Assembly: GCA_964524145.1 (NCBI GenBank)
Contig: CAZGCA010000023.1
Span: 3,060-67,059 of the forward strand
Length of the DNA stretch: 64,000 bases
Origin: CAZGCA01 sp964524145
GTDB taxonomy: Bacteria > Hydrogenedentota > CAZGCA01
Direction: 5' to 3'
Under the pieces are notes generated by a model that searched no databases, was not told the origin of the DNA, and was given only the letters and a program-made list of their open reading frames with translations. The position numbers were made by a program, and so were the translations under genes. Of this stretch, positions 35,230 to 44,036 are shown one piece after another (the stretch's first letter is position 1; each line of letters starts with the position of its first letter).

Positions 35230-36399
35230 ATGAACAAGAAACTCCCGCGTTCCAGGGAAAATGACTATACCAACGAGATGGTCGACGCGCGCCTCACGTT
35301 CATTGCAGAGCAGACCGGTGTCGAGCTCCACCACCTCAGGCACTTCTCGATTGACCCAGGCGTGTTGCCCGGCAATATCGAGCACTTCAGCGGTGTTGCG
35401 CAAGTCCCTTTGGGGTTTGCCGGGCCGTTGCTGGTAAACGGCGAACATGCCCAAGGCGTCTTCTATGTACCGCTGGCCACGACGGAAGGCACCCTGGTCG
35501 GCAGCTACAACCGCGGAATGAAACTGCTCTACGAAGCCGGCGGGGTCACAACCACGGTCATCGACGATGCCATCCAGCGAGCACCAGTCTTTGTCTTCGA
35601 GAACGCGCGCTATGCCGCACAGTTCGGCCGGTGGGTGACTGAACAGTTCGATGCAATCAAGGCGGTAGCGGAATCGACCACTTCGGTGGGCAAATTGAGG
35701 GATATCGAACAGTACGCGGCCGGCAAGATACGCTGGTTGCGGTTCAACTACACGACGGGCGACGCGGCTGGACAGAACATGGTGAGCGCCGCAACACAAG
35801 AAGCGTGCAAATGGATTGTCCCGCAACTCGAAGGGCTCGAGCATTTTTCAATGGCCGCAAATCTCGGGACGGACAAGAAGCACTCGACGCTCAACACGTT
35901 GCAGACCCGGGGCAAGCGCGTGGTTGCCGAGGCGACAATACCCAATGAGCTGATCAAACGTATTATGCACGCGGACGCCGCCGCCCTTCATTACCGGCAG
36001 CGGTTATGCAACGTCGGCGCGTTCATCTCGGGTTCCGCGAGCAATGCGTTGCACGTCGCAAACGGCGTCACCGCCATCTTCATTGCCACCGGCCAGGACG
36101 TGGCTAATGTGGCGGAATCCTCCGCGGGAATCGTCCACGAAGAACTCACTCCGACAGGCGACTACTATTTTTCGGTGACGATACCATCGCTCATCGTTGC
36201 AACATACGGAGGCGGCACGGGCCTGCCGACCCAACGAGAGTGTCTGGAAACGCTCGGGTGTTACGGCAAGGGGAAAGTGAACAAGCTCGCAGAGATCGTT
36301 GCGGCAACGGTGCTCTGCGGCGAACTGTCGCTCGGCAGTGCCATCGTGGCCAATGAATGGGTAGCAAGCCACGACAAGTACGGGAGGAACCGTCCGTAG
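35230..36399 (+). CDS. Hydroxymethylglutaryl-CoA reductase
   Basis: 389 residues. It reduces HMG-CoA to mevalonate, the committed step of the mevalonate pathway. The expected catalytic set is visible: Glu86 in ATTEGTLVGSYNRG, Lys216 in GTDKKHS, Asp290 in IATGQDVAN, and His381 in the C-terminal ASHDKYGRNRP. The segments VAQVPLGFAGPL and GDAAGQNM fit the substrate and cofactor sites. The start follows AAAAGGATCGGCTG. It is monocistronic with its own promoter, and no other mevalonate genes are adjacent. The sequence looks closer to class I motifs (ATTEG) than to class II, by eye. Confidence 0.95.
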   Translation: MNKKLPRSRENDYTNEMVDARLTFIAEQTGVELHHLRHFSIDPGVLPGNIEHFSGVAQVPLGFAGPLLVNGEHAQGVFYVPLATTEGTLVGSYNRGMKLLYEAGGVTTTVIDDAIQRAPVFVFENARYAAQFGRWVTEQFDAIKAVAESTTSVGKLRDIEQYAAGKIRWLRFNYTTGDAAGQNMVSAATQEACKWIVPQLEGLEHFSMAANLGTDKKHSTLNTLQTRGKRVVAEATIPNELIKRIMHADAAALHYRQRLCNVGAFISGSASNALHVANGVTAIFIATGQDVANVAESSAGIVHEELTPTGDYYFSVTIPSLIVATYGGGTGLPTQRECLETLGCYGKGKVNKLAEIVAATVLCGELSLGSAIVANEWVASHDKYGRNRP

Positions 36400-36573
36400 C
36401 CCGGATAGTTCTCACCGGACGACGACACGATCACTCGGCCCCAATCATCTAGAGCGCGAAACGCTCAACCGGATTTGATATTGACTTCAATGCAGCTGTT
36501 GTTGTATGATCATGCTGGCGGCCGGCGGGAACGGCTGTTCTGGAATATCGGAGAAGGAAGGAGGAACTACGAT

Positions 36574-36696
36574 ATGGCGTATTTGCCGATTCTGTCCGTG
36601 ATCCTGCGTATGCTGATTGGCACACGCCTGGGCGAGATATTGGTCCCGTTGTTGGATATCCTCGCCGGGCTGTTGCGCGGGCTTCTCGGCGCGTAA
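36574..36696 (+). CDS. 40-residue hydrophobic peptide
   Basis: ATG 36574 follows GGAAGGAGG, a near-ideal ribosome-binding site. The product is MAYLPILSVILRML..LLRGLLGA, almost all Leu/Ile/Val with a few Arg and Glu, predicted to be one or two amphipathic or membrane helices. It is followed directly by a 9-bp hairpin. It could be a small membrane protein, a toxin-like peptide or a leader. No antitoxin RNA or partner gene is evident, and function is unknown. Confidence 0.55.
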   Translation: MAYLPILSVILRMLIGTRLGEILVPLLDILAGLLRGLLGA

Positions 36697-36723
36697 CCAG
36701 CCTGCCAACACCGACAGGCTGGT
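36696..36723 (+). terminator. Hairpin after the 40-residue peptide gene
   Basis: ACCAGCCTG (36696-36704) and CAGGCTGGT (36715-36723) form a perfect 9-bp stem with a 10-nt loop, starting at the last base of the stop codon. There is no T-tract, so it may stabilise the message rather than terminate. Confidence 0.5.
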
Positions 36724-36987
36724 ATTCGAGCAAGCAGCAAACCTGCGGCGTACGCTTGCGACGCCGTGAAACATCCTTGGGGAACATGCCACTCGAGGTG
36801 GCCCGGAGGGCTTCGTGCCTCTGGTGGTATGGTTCTTCCAAGAGTCGGAACAAGTGGTGAGAGCGGCACCGAATCCCGGGGCCGCTCTAATTCCTCCGCA
36901 CCCATGCTCGAGTCCCCAACTGTACCATGCGGGTTGTTTCCTTTTACCCGCCTCACCCAGCAAGAGACCGCGCGTGTGCGTGTGGTC

Positions 36988-37176
36988 CTAACCTTTGAGC
37001 TTTCTCCGGATCGCCGTTGTGGCCAATCCAGCGCCCAGCAATATCACCGTCACCGGTTCTGGAGCCGATGACACCGGAGGGTCGTTGTTCCCGGGTTCGC
37101 TCTGCACGGCCCAGGCGCTAGGTGCTGACATCAGCACGATTATCAGCGCCAATAACATTAAGAGACACTTCCGCAC
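36988..37176 (-). CDS. 62-residue PEP-CTERM mini-protein
   Basis: GTG start at 37176 behind GGAGAG. A signal peptide (MRKCLLMLLALIIVLMSAPSAWA) is followed by only about 15 residues (VQSEPGNNDPPVSS) and then a full PEP-CTERM sorting signal: APEPVTVILLGAGLATTAIRRK. This is the tripartite Pro-Glu-Pro, transmembrane helix and basic cluster recognised by exosortases. The mature peptide after both cleavages would be about a dozen residues. No exosortase gene is in the window. PEP-CTERM proteins are typically linked to exopolysaccharide and biofilm. Confidence 0.75.
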   Translation of the reverse strand: MRKCLLMLLALIIVLMSAPSAWAVQSEPGNNDPPVSSAPEPVTVILLGAGLATTAIRRKLKG

Positions 37177-37759
37177 CCTTTACTCTCCTTTCCTGTGTTG
37201 CACGTCCAGATCGCAGTCCGCACACGCACAGTCGGGGCCGCCAGAGCATTCAGAGGCATCGAACCCCTGCCGTAAGCGAGGTTTGAGACTCCTACTGCCG
37301 CTGAACACTTCGTTATATTGCTGTCAAGAGTTTATGCATTCTTTATGCCGACGTCCCCATCTGGTGCTAAGTGCTTGTCCGGCGTCCAGATAAGAGAGCG
37401 TAGGTCTCCTCCCTCGGCACGAGCCTATGTTGCGGTTCTTGAACGTGAGCGTCCCACGGACACGTCTCCGCGCCTCTACATGCCTGTCAGGAAAGAGATT
37501 GCGTCATTGTCGAGATCATGGGACGTGCACAGGCCTCGTTTCTCAGATGGCAGCAATCGAGTGCGAAGACCTCGGCCCAACCCGCAGATTCTGGTGCTGG
37601 ATTGTGAGGCCCTGCGCGGCGGTGGTTAGGAAACGTGAGGCCATTGGTACCGTGGGATGAGGTGGTATTCCCAGCTACGGCGTCCAGAGTCTGTCACGAG
37701 GACCACATGCAAGATCAAGAGGCTCTGAAGCCGCTGGATATACAGGGTCCAACGGGTTC
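37177..37759. other. Intergenic, no gene supported
   Basis: About 580 bp between divergent-side flanks. Short open frames exist on both strands but none has a ribosome-binding site, a recognisable domain or a signal peptide. I see no clear RNA structure. It could be an eroded gene. Confidence 0.4.
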
Positions 37760-38794
37760 TTATTGCTTTTCCGCAAAAGCCGTTTCCAGAGCCACCCACT
37801 TCAGTCTGGCGATTCGAATCCCTTTGAGGGAAGGGAGGAGCGCGGCAATATAGTCTTGGCCGTTATGGTCGACGATAATCTCGGGCGCTGCCACGGTCAG
37901 TGTGCCGAGCCGGAAACGGTCATCATCAATGCCGAAGTTGAGTGGGTCGGGAGAAACATACACGGTGCTTACGTTATCCTCGCCGTATCGCTGGGTGCGG
38001 AAGAGATAGTAAAGGCCCGCGTCGGCCCGGTACACGACGTGTGGGCATTCGTGCGCCCAGGGACCGCGACCGGCTTTCCCGCCGAAAGAAACTAGGTAAG
38101 GCGCGCTCCAGTGTCGGAGGTCCTCGGAGACGCGACAAAAATCCGCACCGATCATCACGTCTTTCTCTATGGCCATATGGCTCGTGTAGTAGCAGAAGAA
38201 CCGGTCTTCAATGTGAAGCACCATCGGGTCCCGCGTGCCGACGCCTCCGGGATAAGGCCATGGGCCGGCGAAAAGGTCCGGCTGGCCCCGCTCGTTGAGC
38301 ACCCGTGTGAAGGTTTTGCCGTCGTCGCTCTTGGCGAGACAGATGCGCTTCCAGTCGCCGTAGAACATGTGGTAGGTCTTGTCAACCTTAATCACGTGGG
38401 GCGCCTGCAGTCCCCCTTGTTCTTCACCCAAGGAGGTATCGGCTTCCATGGCGATTCCCATGGGTGCCCAATCCTTATCGGTCAGACGCTTGCCCTCCCA
38501 GCGGTGGAAAAGGCGGGTATTCCCGCCGCACTTCGTATGCCGAATACACGACCAGAGCTGCCACGTGCCGTCGGCGGCCTGCCAAACCCCAAAGTCAACC
38601 GGCTGCTGTTCTCTGGCTGTGTACGGTCCCAGGTCGGGATCGCCCGCAACTTGCCACCAATCGCCGTCGATAACGGGCACTAACACGTGTTCCAGCTCCG
38701 CCTTTTGGGCGGCCGGGTCGCCGGTCCCGCTGCTGCAAAACATTACTGGGATCGACAATGAGGCAAACACCGCTCGCTTTCCGTTGCGCATCAT
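37760..38794 (-). CDS. Secreted five-bladed beta-propeller glycosidase-like protein (GH43/GH117-like)
   Basis: 344 residues from ATG 38794, six bases after AAGGAGG; the longer frame upstream lacks such a site. The N-terminus MMRNGKRAVFASLSIPVMFC looks like an export signal, though the Cys context is not a good lipobox. Repeated propeller segments are seen: LWSCIRHTKCGG, QAPHVIKVDKTYHMFYGDW, GTRDPMVLHIEDRFFCYYTS, WAHECPHVVYR and YLFRTQRYG. The spacing of acidic residues (e.g. TRDPM, HECPH) fits GH43/GH117-type hydrolases of plant or algal polysaccharides. The exact family needs a profile search. Confidence 0.7.
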   Translation of the reverse strand: MMRNGKRAVFASLSIPVMFCSSGTGDPAAQKAELEHVLVPVIDGDWWQVAGDPDLGPYTAREQQPVDFGVWQAADGTWQLWSCIRHTKCGGNTRLFHRWEGKRLTDKDWAPMGIAMEADTSLGEEQGGLQAPHVIKVDKTYHMFYGDWKRICLAKSDDGKTFTRVLNERGQPDLFAGPWPYPGGVGTRDPMVLHIEDRFFCYYTSHMAIEKDVMIGADFCRVSEDLRHWSAPYLVSFGGKAGRGPWAHECPHVVYRADAGLYYLFRTQRYGEDNVSTVYVSPDPLNFGIDDDRFRLGTLTVAAPEIIVDHNGQDYIAALLPSLKGIRIARLKWVALETAFAEKQ

Positions 38795-38965
38795 GCTGTT
38801 CCTCCTTACTCGATGCTTTTCCAGTCTGTGTTCTTCGAGATCCTCAGCCACGATAGCGTGGCAACCCTGATTGTGCGGGAGCACATAACAGCAAAACAGA
38901 ACGCGCCCATCCGGTCTTTGTCCGTTGGCTTCCGCCTCGGCTGAGCATGTGGAAGCCGGACCGGG

Positions 38966-39406
38966 TTACCGCACGGTCTCGGCGAGAAGTCTGCCAAGGT
39001 CAGCCAGCCTGGTTCTTGCCTCAGTGTCGGGAGCGTTTTTGACAAGGACCGGCTCCCCCACAATCTCGAACTTGAAACTGGCGCAGATGTTCTTGACGCT
39101 TTCGACAGCCTTGCCTCCTCCCCCGTGTGTCACGAAAATCGCGCACGGCTTGGCAGTAACGCTTCCCTGCGTGGGGTAGAACGTCCTGTCAAAAAAGTCC
39201 TTCAGCCCGCCAGCCATATAGCTGAAGTAATCGGGTGTTCCCACGGCTAGTGCGTCACAGGAAAGCAGGTCGTCCTGGTTGGCGTCAAGACCGTCCTTGA
39301 CTACAATCTCCGTTTCGGGGACACCCCCTGCACCTTCCGTCACAGCCTCGGCTGCAGCCTTCGTGTTGCCGCTTTGAGAATGAAATACGACCAAAACCTT
39401 TCCCAT
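38966..39406 (-). CDS. Flavodoxin-fold NAD(P)H quinone oxidoreductase-like protein
   Basis: 146 residues from ATG 39406 (AGGAGGT 6 nt upstream). The FMN phosphate-binding loop is HSQSGNTKAAA and the flavin-ring loops are VGTPDYFSYMAGGLKDFFDR and VTHGGGGKAVES, close to the WrbA/flavodoxin-like group. It binds FMN and probably reduces quinones or shuttles electrons. Shorter than WrbA (about 200 residues). It is monocistronic with its own promoter. Confidence 0.88.
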   Translation of the reverse strand: MGKVLVVFHSQSGNTKAAAEAVTEGAGGVPETEIVVKDGLDANQDDLLSCDALAVGTPDYFSYMAGGLKDFFDRTFYPTQGSVTAKPCAIFVTHGGGGKAVESVKNICASFKFEIVGEPVLVKNAPDTEARTRLADLGRLLAETVR

Positions 39407-39497
39407 CGGAGTACCTCCTGTTGACGTTGACCCTGGATACGGTTGCCTGACGTCACCGTTGGCGTTATCTTTGGTGAGCCGAGTGTTCTTATCGCAG

Positions 39498-39526
39498 ATT
39501 ATCAGTCTCAGGTCTGGCCATGTCAA
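39498..39526 (-). promoter_or_regulatory. Sigma-70-type promoter of the flavodoxin-like gene
   Basis: Minus strand TTGACA (complement of 39521-39526), a 17-bp spacer and GATAAT (complement of 39498-39503). Confidence 0.65.
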
Positions 39527-39581
39527 GTAGTAGTCCTTGTTGTTGGCACCCTCGCAGTCACTCGGCTTTGTTTGCGGTCTT

Positions 39582-39610
39582 TGACACCATGGGTTGTTTG
39601 TGGTACCATA
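39582..39610 (+). promoter_or_regulatory. Sigma-70-type promoter of the PilZ gene
   Basis: TTGACA (39582-39587), a 17-bp spacer and TACCAT (39605-39610). It is divergent from the flavodoxin promoter, with about 55 bp between the two -35 elements. Confidence 0.65.
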
Positions 39611-39701
39611 TCTCTGATCGTAGGGAACGCCTGGAGCAAACATGATGGAGTTTCGACGCGAGCGTGCAGGGGAGGCTTGGATTTGAGGAAGGGAAAGGGA
39701 A

Positions 39702-40049
39702 ATGACCACAGAAGAGCCCAAAGAAGTTGAACAACGGGATTGGCCTCGGCTGACAACAAACATCCTGATGAAGGCACAGGGGGAGATAGAAAACATCTCC
39801 GGCGGCGGGCTGTGTGTCTTGTTCAGCGAAAGCGAGCCGGAGCCGAAAGAGATATCCCTCGAGTTCCAGTTGCCGGGGCAGGAGGGATCGATCCAGTGTC
39901 GCGGCGAGATTCGGTGGACACAGATGGCCTCCGACTCCGAGGACAGTCCCGCGCGGCTACGAGCGGGGATCATGTTCACCAGTATTCAGGAGGCTCAAAG
40001 GGAACAGATCAAGAGCTTCGTGGAGAAATTCATCGAGGAAGAAGAGTAG
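39702..40049 (+). CDS. Stand-alone PilZ-domain protein, c-di-GMP receptor
   Basis: 115 residues, a single PilZ beta-barrel with both ligand motifs intact: RxxxR (RDWPR, residues 12-16) and NxSxxG (NISGGG). After the barrel (GEIRWTQM..RAGIMFTSI) a C-terminal helix follows (AQREQIKSFVEKFIEEEE). It should bind cyclic di-GMP and act on an unknown output such as motility, polysaccharide or secretion. The start follows GGGAAAGGGAA. No diguanylate cyclase is adjacent; the only GGDEF-like domain in the window (47907-48839) is degenerate. Confidence 0.88.
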   Translation: MTTEEPKEVEQRDWPRLTTNILMKAQGEIENISGGGLCVLFSESEPEPKEISLEFQLPGQEGSIQCRGEIRWTQMASDSEDSPARLRAGIMFTSIQEAQREQIKSFVEKFIEEEE

Positions 40050-40443
40050 TTCTCGTTTCTGAAGAAGGGCTGAGCCGACCCCGGGCTCGTCGCCAGCCCA
40101 TAACCTCCCTCTCTGACGCGGGCTTGTCTCCAACACCCCTCTGCGCTGGATAGCACACCATAACTGCCTGGTTGTCGTTCCCGCATACAGTACACCAATC
40201 ATTCCCACCCCGCTGTACCCGTTTTCCGCGCACGGCCGAATGATTGACAAAGGATTGCCGATCAGGCATACTCGAACAAAGATGTGAGGATGCAGTGCGG
40301 GGAAAACGGTTGGGGGTTGTTATCCGCTACTCTTGCAGGAACCTTCGAACACTCCGGTCCGCGAGTGACCGCCGGCAGCAACTGTACGTTCCCCTTGCCT
40401 CATCTCGCCCCGCCCAGTACCCTACAAGATGGAGGAAATCGCA
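40050..40443 (+). promoter_or_regulatory. Intergenic region with sigma-70-type promoter for the FG-GAP/DUF4091 gene
   Basis: TTGACA (40244-40249), a 17-bp spacer and CATACT (40267-40272), leaving a leader of about 165 nt before the start at 40444. The remainder of the gap holds no gene I can support. Confidence 0.6.
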
Positions 40444-43400
40444 ATGACAGGACGATTCTTGCGAAACGTGTTCATCTGTATGTCGACGAGTGTGATGATC
40501 GTGGCGGTCGCCTGCGGTGCTGCTGCTGCCGCCAACGTCTCCTGGACCTACCGTCCGTCCCCGGGCCACGTCGACAGTTCGCCGGCGACCGGCGATCTAG
40601 ACGGCGATGGCGTCCTCGATATTGTGGTGACGACCACTACGGGTGGGGTGGTCGCTCTTGACGCCGACGGACGGGAGGTGTGGCGGTTTGATGCAGGCGG
40701 GATAATAAGCACCTCGCCGACCCTGGCGGATATCGCGGGCGATTTAGGTTTCGAGGCGCTTGCGGTGACGAACGCAGGACGGCTTGTCTGTTTGGACGGT
40801 GCGACTGGGGACTCTCTCTGGGAGTATTTGCTGCCGGGAGAGCTGGGTTGGGGAATGATGGCGGTCGCAACGCGGGACCTGCAGGCCGACGGCAGCGTCG
40901 AGATCATGGTAGGGAGCATGGACGGCACGCTGGTATGTCTCGGCGGTGAAGGTTCTCCGCGCTGGACGTATCAGGCCCCGGGTGGCGTCAACACGTCCCC
41001 TGCGGTGGCGGACCTTGACGGTGACGGGAAATGCGAGATAGCCATCGGCACGACAAAGTGGCCGCTTCTGTGTATTTCGAGCGACGGCAATGAACTGTGG
41101 CGGCTCGAACGCGACGGGGCGCACGGATCGAGTCCGATAATATGGGACCTTGACGCTGACGGGTTGCCGGAGATCCTCGTCGGGATAGGAACCGGGCTCG
41201 CAGCCGTCAGTTCCGGCGGCGAGATTCTCTGGCAATACGCGATGAGCAACGAAATCGACAGCGCCATCTCAGTGGGCGACGTCGATATGGACAGCCAACC
41301 GGAGATCATCGCGGTCGATCTGTCGGGCAAAGTGGCCTGCCTGTCGTCAACCGGCGATGAGAAATGGACGGCGAACGTCAAGCAACGAACACGGCGTTCC
41401 CCTGCGCTCGGAGACGTTGACGGGGACGGTGCCGTCGAGATCCTTGTGGGCAACTACGACGCCGCGGTGTACGTCTTCGATCCGGATGGCAACCTCAAAG
41501 AGCGAGTTGGTCTAAACGGCAACATGAATTCCACGCCCACGATAGCCGACTTGCGCGGCGACGGAAAGGTCTCCGTCATCTGCGCGACGACAAGTGCCGA
41601 CGTTGCGGCGCTCACCTGGATGGACGCAGCTCCGACAACGGCGCTGTGTGTGCTATGGCCCGAATATCGGCTAAACGCGTGTCGCACGGGCGCGCCGATC
41701 CGGGTCAAAGAAAAGCCGACTGCGCGTGTTTCTGACGTGGATCACGGCAACTGTTACGTTGGCTCCAACGAATTCGTCGTGACAGTTGACAATCCGGAAG
41801 AAACAATGCTCATGCTGACGTTAGGGATCACCAAGAACGGCGGGTCGCGTGCCAGGGCTGCCTGTTCCTCAAGCGACCGCAGTTTCACGTGCCGGCTCCC
41901 ATACACGCTGTTCGGGCGGGAAGCGGTCAACATCGAATTCTACTACACGTTGACCGATCAGGATACCTTGCTCGCGCAGCGCGCCCATACAGCCTATGTT
42001 GTGCCGTTTGCAAGGGACATCGCAGACCTCGAGGAGACGCTGGGCGAGATCGCGTCTCTCCTGCCGCTCGTACAGGACCCACCAGGGGTTGAAGACCAAC
42101 TCCTGCGGATCGCGGACCGGGCGGTCGAGTATCGCGATCGGGTCGCAACTGCGGGGCTGATCTCGAGCGGCGAACGCAGACAGCTTCGCGATGGAGTGGC
42201 CGAAGCGAGATCCGACGCCACACGGCTTCTGGGCATGGCGAGAGCGGCATCTGAAGCCGGTGCCGTGCTCGTGGCGTATGGCGCAAACCCGTGGGCCCCG
42301 TTTGGCGGAGCCGACGAGCTCGCGGAATACCGGACTTCGCCTCCGCAGGCGCGCGTCGAAGCATTCGGCAGCGAGACCGAGTCGGCCGCACTCAACCTTG
42401 CCAACTTCGGGAGCGACCCGCTCACGGTCCGCGTGGAACCGGCCGACGTGAAATCAGAAGACGGTTCTGTCTCGGTGCCTGCGAGAGACGTCCTGACGTT
42501 TCATGAAGTGCTCGACGTACCGACACAGCTTGCCGACATGTCAGCCGACGCACTCCCCCGACTCGGTCAGGCACAGACCATCGTTTTGCCCGGCTGGAGT
42601 ATCCGGCAACTGTGGATCAACGTCGATACAGCGGCACTCGCGCCGGGCGGGTGGACCGTCCCGATCCGGTTCCGCTCGCTGGACGCCGCGTCGCAAGAAG
42701 CGTCCGCAGAACTTTCGATCACCGTGTGGGACGCACGGCTGCCGGAAACCCAATATCTCAGGTCCTGCAACTGGGGGTACGTCTACTCGTCGGTGCTCAA
42801 AGACCAGGAGAACGCGGCGCTTCAGGACCAGATCGCACACGGAACGAACGTTTACGTCGTGACCACGCACGACACGCCCACGGCCGCGTTCGACGAGAAT
42901 GGGGAACTTGTCGGCGAGATCGACTTCACGATGCACGACGCGTTCGTGCGGCGGCACGCACCGCACGGGATACTTCTCTTCTTCAATTACCAGCAGAACC
43001 TTAAGGGGCCAGCACCGCACCTGTCCGTCGCATGGAATAAAGCGCACGCACAATGGTTGCGAGCGTGGGTCCGACGCCTTGCCGAGTTGGGCGTCGGATA
43101 TGACGGTTTCGCGCTCTACCCCGTGGACGAGCCGGGTCTCAGAGAAGGGTTGGTCGATCGTTTCATCTCGTACGCCCGGCTGGCTCGCGAGGTGGACTCG
43201 AGCATCCTGATCTACACCGATCCCGTCGAACGGGCCACACTTGACGACATCAAGCGAATGGCCCCGTACGTGGACATCTGGTGCCCCAACCGGGGCGGAT
43301 ATTTGCTGACGAAGGGCGAGGAGAAACTGGAGTATATCAAGGCGATCGGCAAGACGGTGTGGACGTATGAGTGTGCCGGAAACGCGAAACACCAATCGCC

Positions 43401-43869
43401 GCTGGGTTACTACCGTGCGCAGGCATGGCTTGTGTGGCACCACGGCCTGACAGGAATCGGTTTCTGGTCGTACTGCACGTCAAGAGACGATCCGTGGTAC
43501 CTACCCGGAGGCGGCAACGATTATCTGCTAATCTACCAAGGGAACGGTGTTGTCACCAGCAAACGGTGGGAGGCGGTGCGCGACGGCATCGAGGATTACA
43601 GCATGCTGGTCCAACTGCGGGACGGTGTTGATCGGGTCGCATCCACGGGAAAAGCGACAGAGATCGTCGAGCAGGCACGACGGCTGCTCGGCGAACAAGC
43701 ATCGGCCATCGGACGGTTCTGCGGCGGCGACGAAGACGGCACGGTTCCCGGGTCGGAAGGCCCCCGTGGCGTGCGCCTCGTGGAAGATCGCCGCTGGCAG
43801 ACCATCCAAACCACTCGAAGGGATGTGGCGGGGTTGCTCTCGAAGCTGCAAAAAGCGAGGAACGATTGA
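40444..43869 (+). CDS. Secreted beta-propeller protein with DUF4091-like glycosidase domain
   Basis: 1141 residues from ATG 40444 behind GGAGG. The signal peptide ends near CGAAAAANVS. Residues about 40-420 are a PQQ/FG-GAP-like propeller with repeated DLDGDGxxDIVVGT and VxxLDADGxxxW units. Linking beta-domains follow (including AALNLANFGSDPLTVRV). The C-terminal part (about 760-1085) resembles DUF4091/GH123-type TIM barrels: YDGFALYPVDEPG with a candidate acid Glu, WTYECAGNAKHQSPLGYYR, GIGFWSYC and WEAVRDGIEDYSML. Probably an extracytoplasmic glycan-active enzyme with calcium-binding propeller loops. Substrate unknown. Confidence 0.85.
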   Translation: MTGRFLRNVFICMSTSVMIVAVACGAAAAANVSWTYRPSPGHVDSSPATGDLDGDGVLDIVVTTTTGGVVALDADGREVWRFDAGGIISTSPTLADIAGDLGFEALAVTNAGRLVCLDGATGDSLWEYLLPGELGWGMMAVATRDLQADGSVEIMVGSMDGTLVCLGGEGSPRWTYQAPGGVNTSPAVADLDGDGKCEIAIGTTKWPLLCISSDGNELWRLERDGAHGSSPIIWDLDADGLPEILVGIGTGLAAVSSGGEILWQYAMSNEIDSAISVGDVDMDSQPEIIAVDLSGKVACLSSTGDEKWTANVKQRTRRSPALGDVDGDGAVEILVGNYDAAVYVFDPDGNLKERVGLNGNMNSTPTIADLRGDGKVSVICATTSADVAALTWMDAAPTTALCVLWPEYRLNACRTGAPIRVKEKPTARVSDVDHGNCYVGSNEFVVTVDNPEETMLMLTLGITKNGGSRARAACSSSDRSFTCRLPYTLFGREAVNIEFYYTLTDQDTLLAQRAHTAYVVPFARDIADLEETLGEIASLLPLVQDPPGVEDQLLRIADRAVEYRDRVATAGLISSGERRQLRDGVAEARSDATRLLGMARAASEAGAVLVAYGANPWAPFGGADELAEYRTSPPQARVEAFGSETESAALNLANFGSDPLTVRVEPADVKSEDGSVSVPARDVLTFHEVLDVPTQLADMSADALPRLGQAQTIVLPGWSIRQLWINVDTAALAPGGWTVPIRFRSLDAASQEASAELSITVWDARLPETQYLRSCNWGYVYSSVLKDQENAALQDQIAHGTNVYVVTTHDTPTAAFDENGELVGEIDFTMHDAFVRRHAPHGILLFFNYQQNLKGPAPHLSVAWNKAHAQWLRAWVRRLAELGVGYDGFALYPVDEPGLREGLVDRFISYARLAREVDSSILIYTDPVERATLDDIKRMAPYVDIWCPNRGGYLLTKGEEKLEYIKAIGKTVWTYECAGNAKHQSPLGYYRAQAWLVWHHGLTGIGFWSYCTSRDDPWYLPGGGNDYLLIYQGNGVVTSKRWEAVRDGIEDYSMLVQLRDGVDRVASTGKATEIVEQARRLLGEQASAIGRFCGGDEDGTVPGSEGPRGVRLVEDRRWQTIQTTRRDVAGLLSKLQKARND

Positions 43870-43952
43870 CCCCATTTCTCGCGGTAAGAAGAACACTCCA
43901 GCGCCTGGCTTGCCTTCAACAAGTAGTACAGGGCAATTGGCGAAATTCGCAG

Positions 43953-43981
43953 TTGAAAACTTGTCGCTCTTGATCTACAAT
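43953..43981 (+). promoter_or_regulatory. Sigma-70-type promoter of the histidine kinase/cobO pair
   Basis: TTGAAA (43953-43958), a 17-bp spacer and TACAAT (43976-43981), about 50 bp before the kinase start. Confidence 0.65.
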
Positions 43982-44036
43982 GGCTCGGTCTTTGTGATGC
44001 GATACGGTTGATTGGATAGGGAGCGTGTGCGGTAGT

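Noticed and set aside
38966..39979. 337-codon frame for the flavodoxin-like gene
   Set aside because: The strong AGGAGGT and the flavodoxin N-terminus place the start at 39406; the extension covers both divergent promoters.
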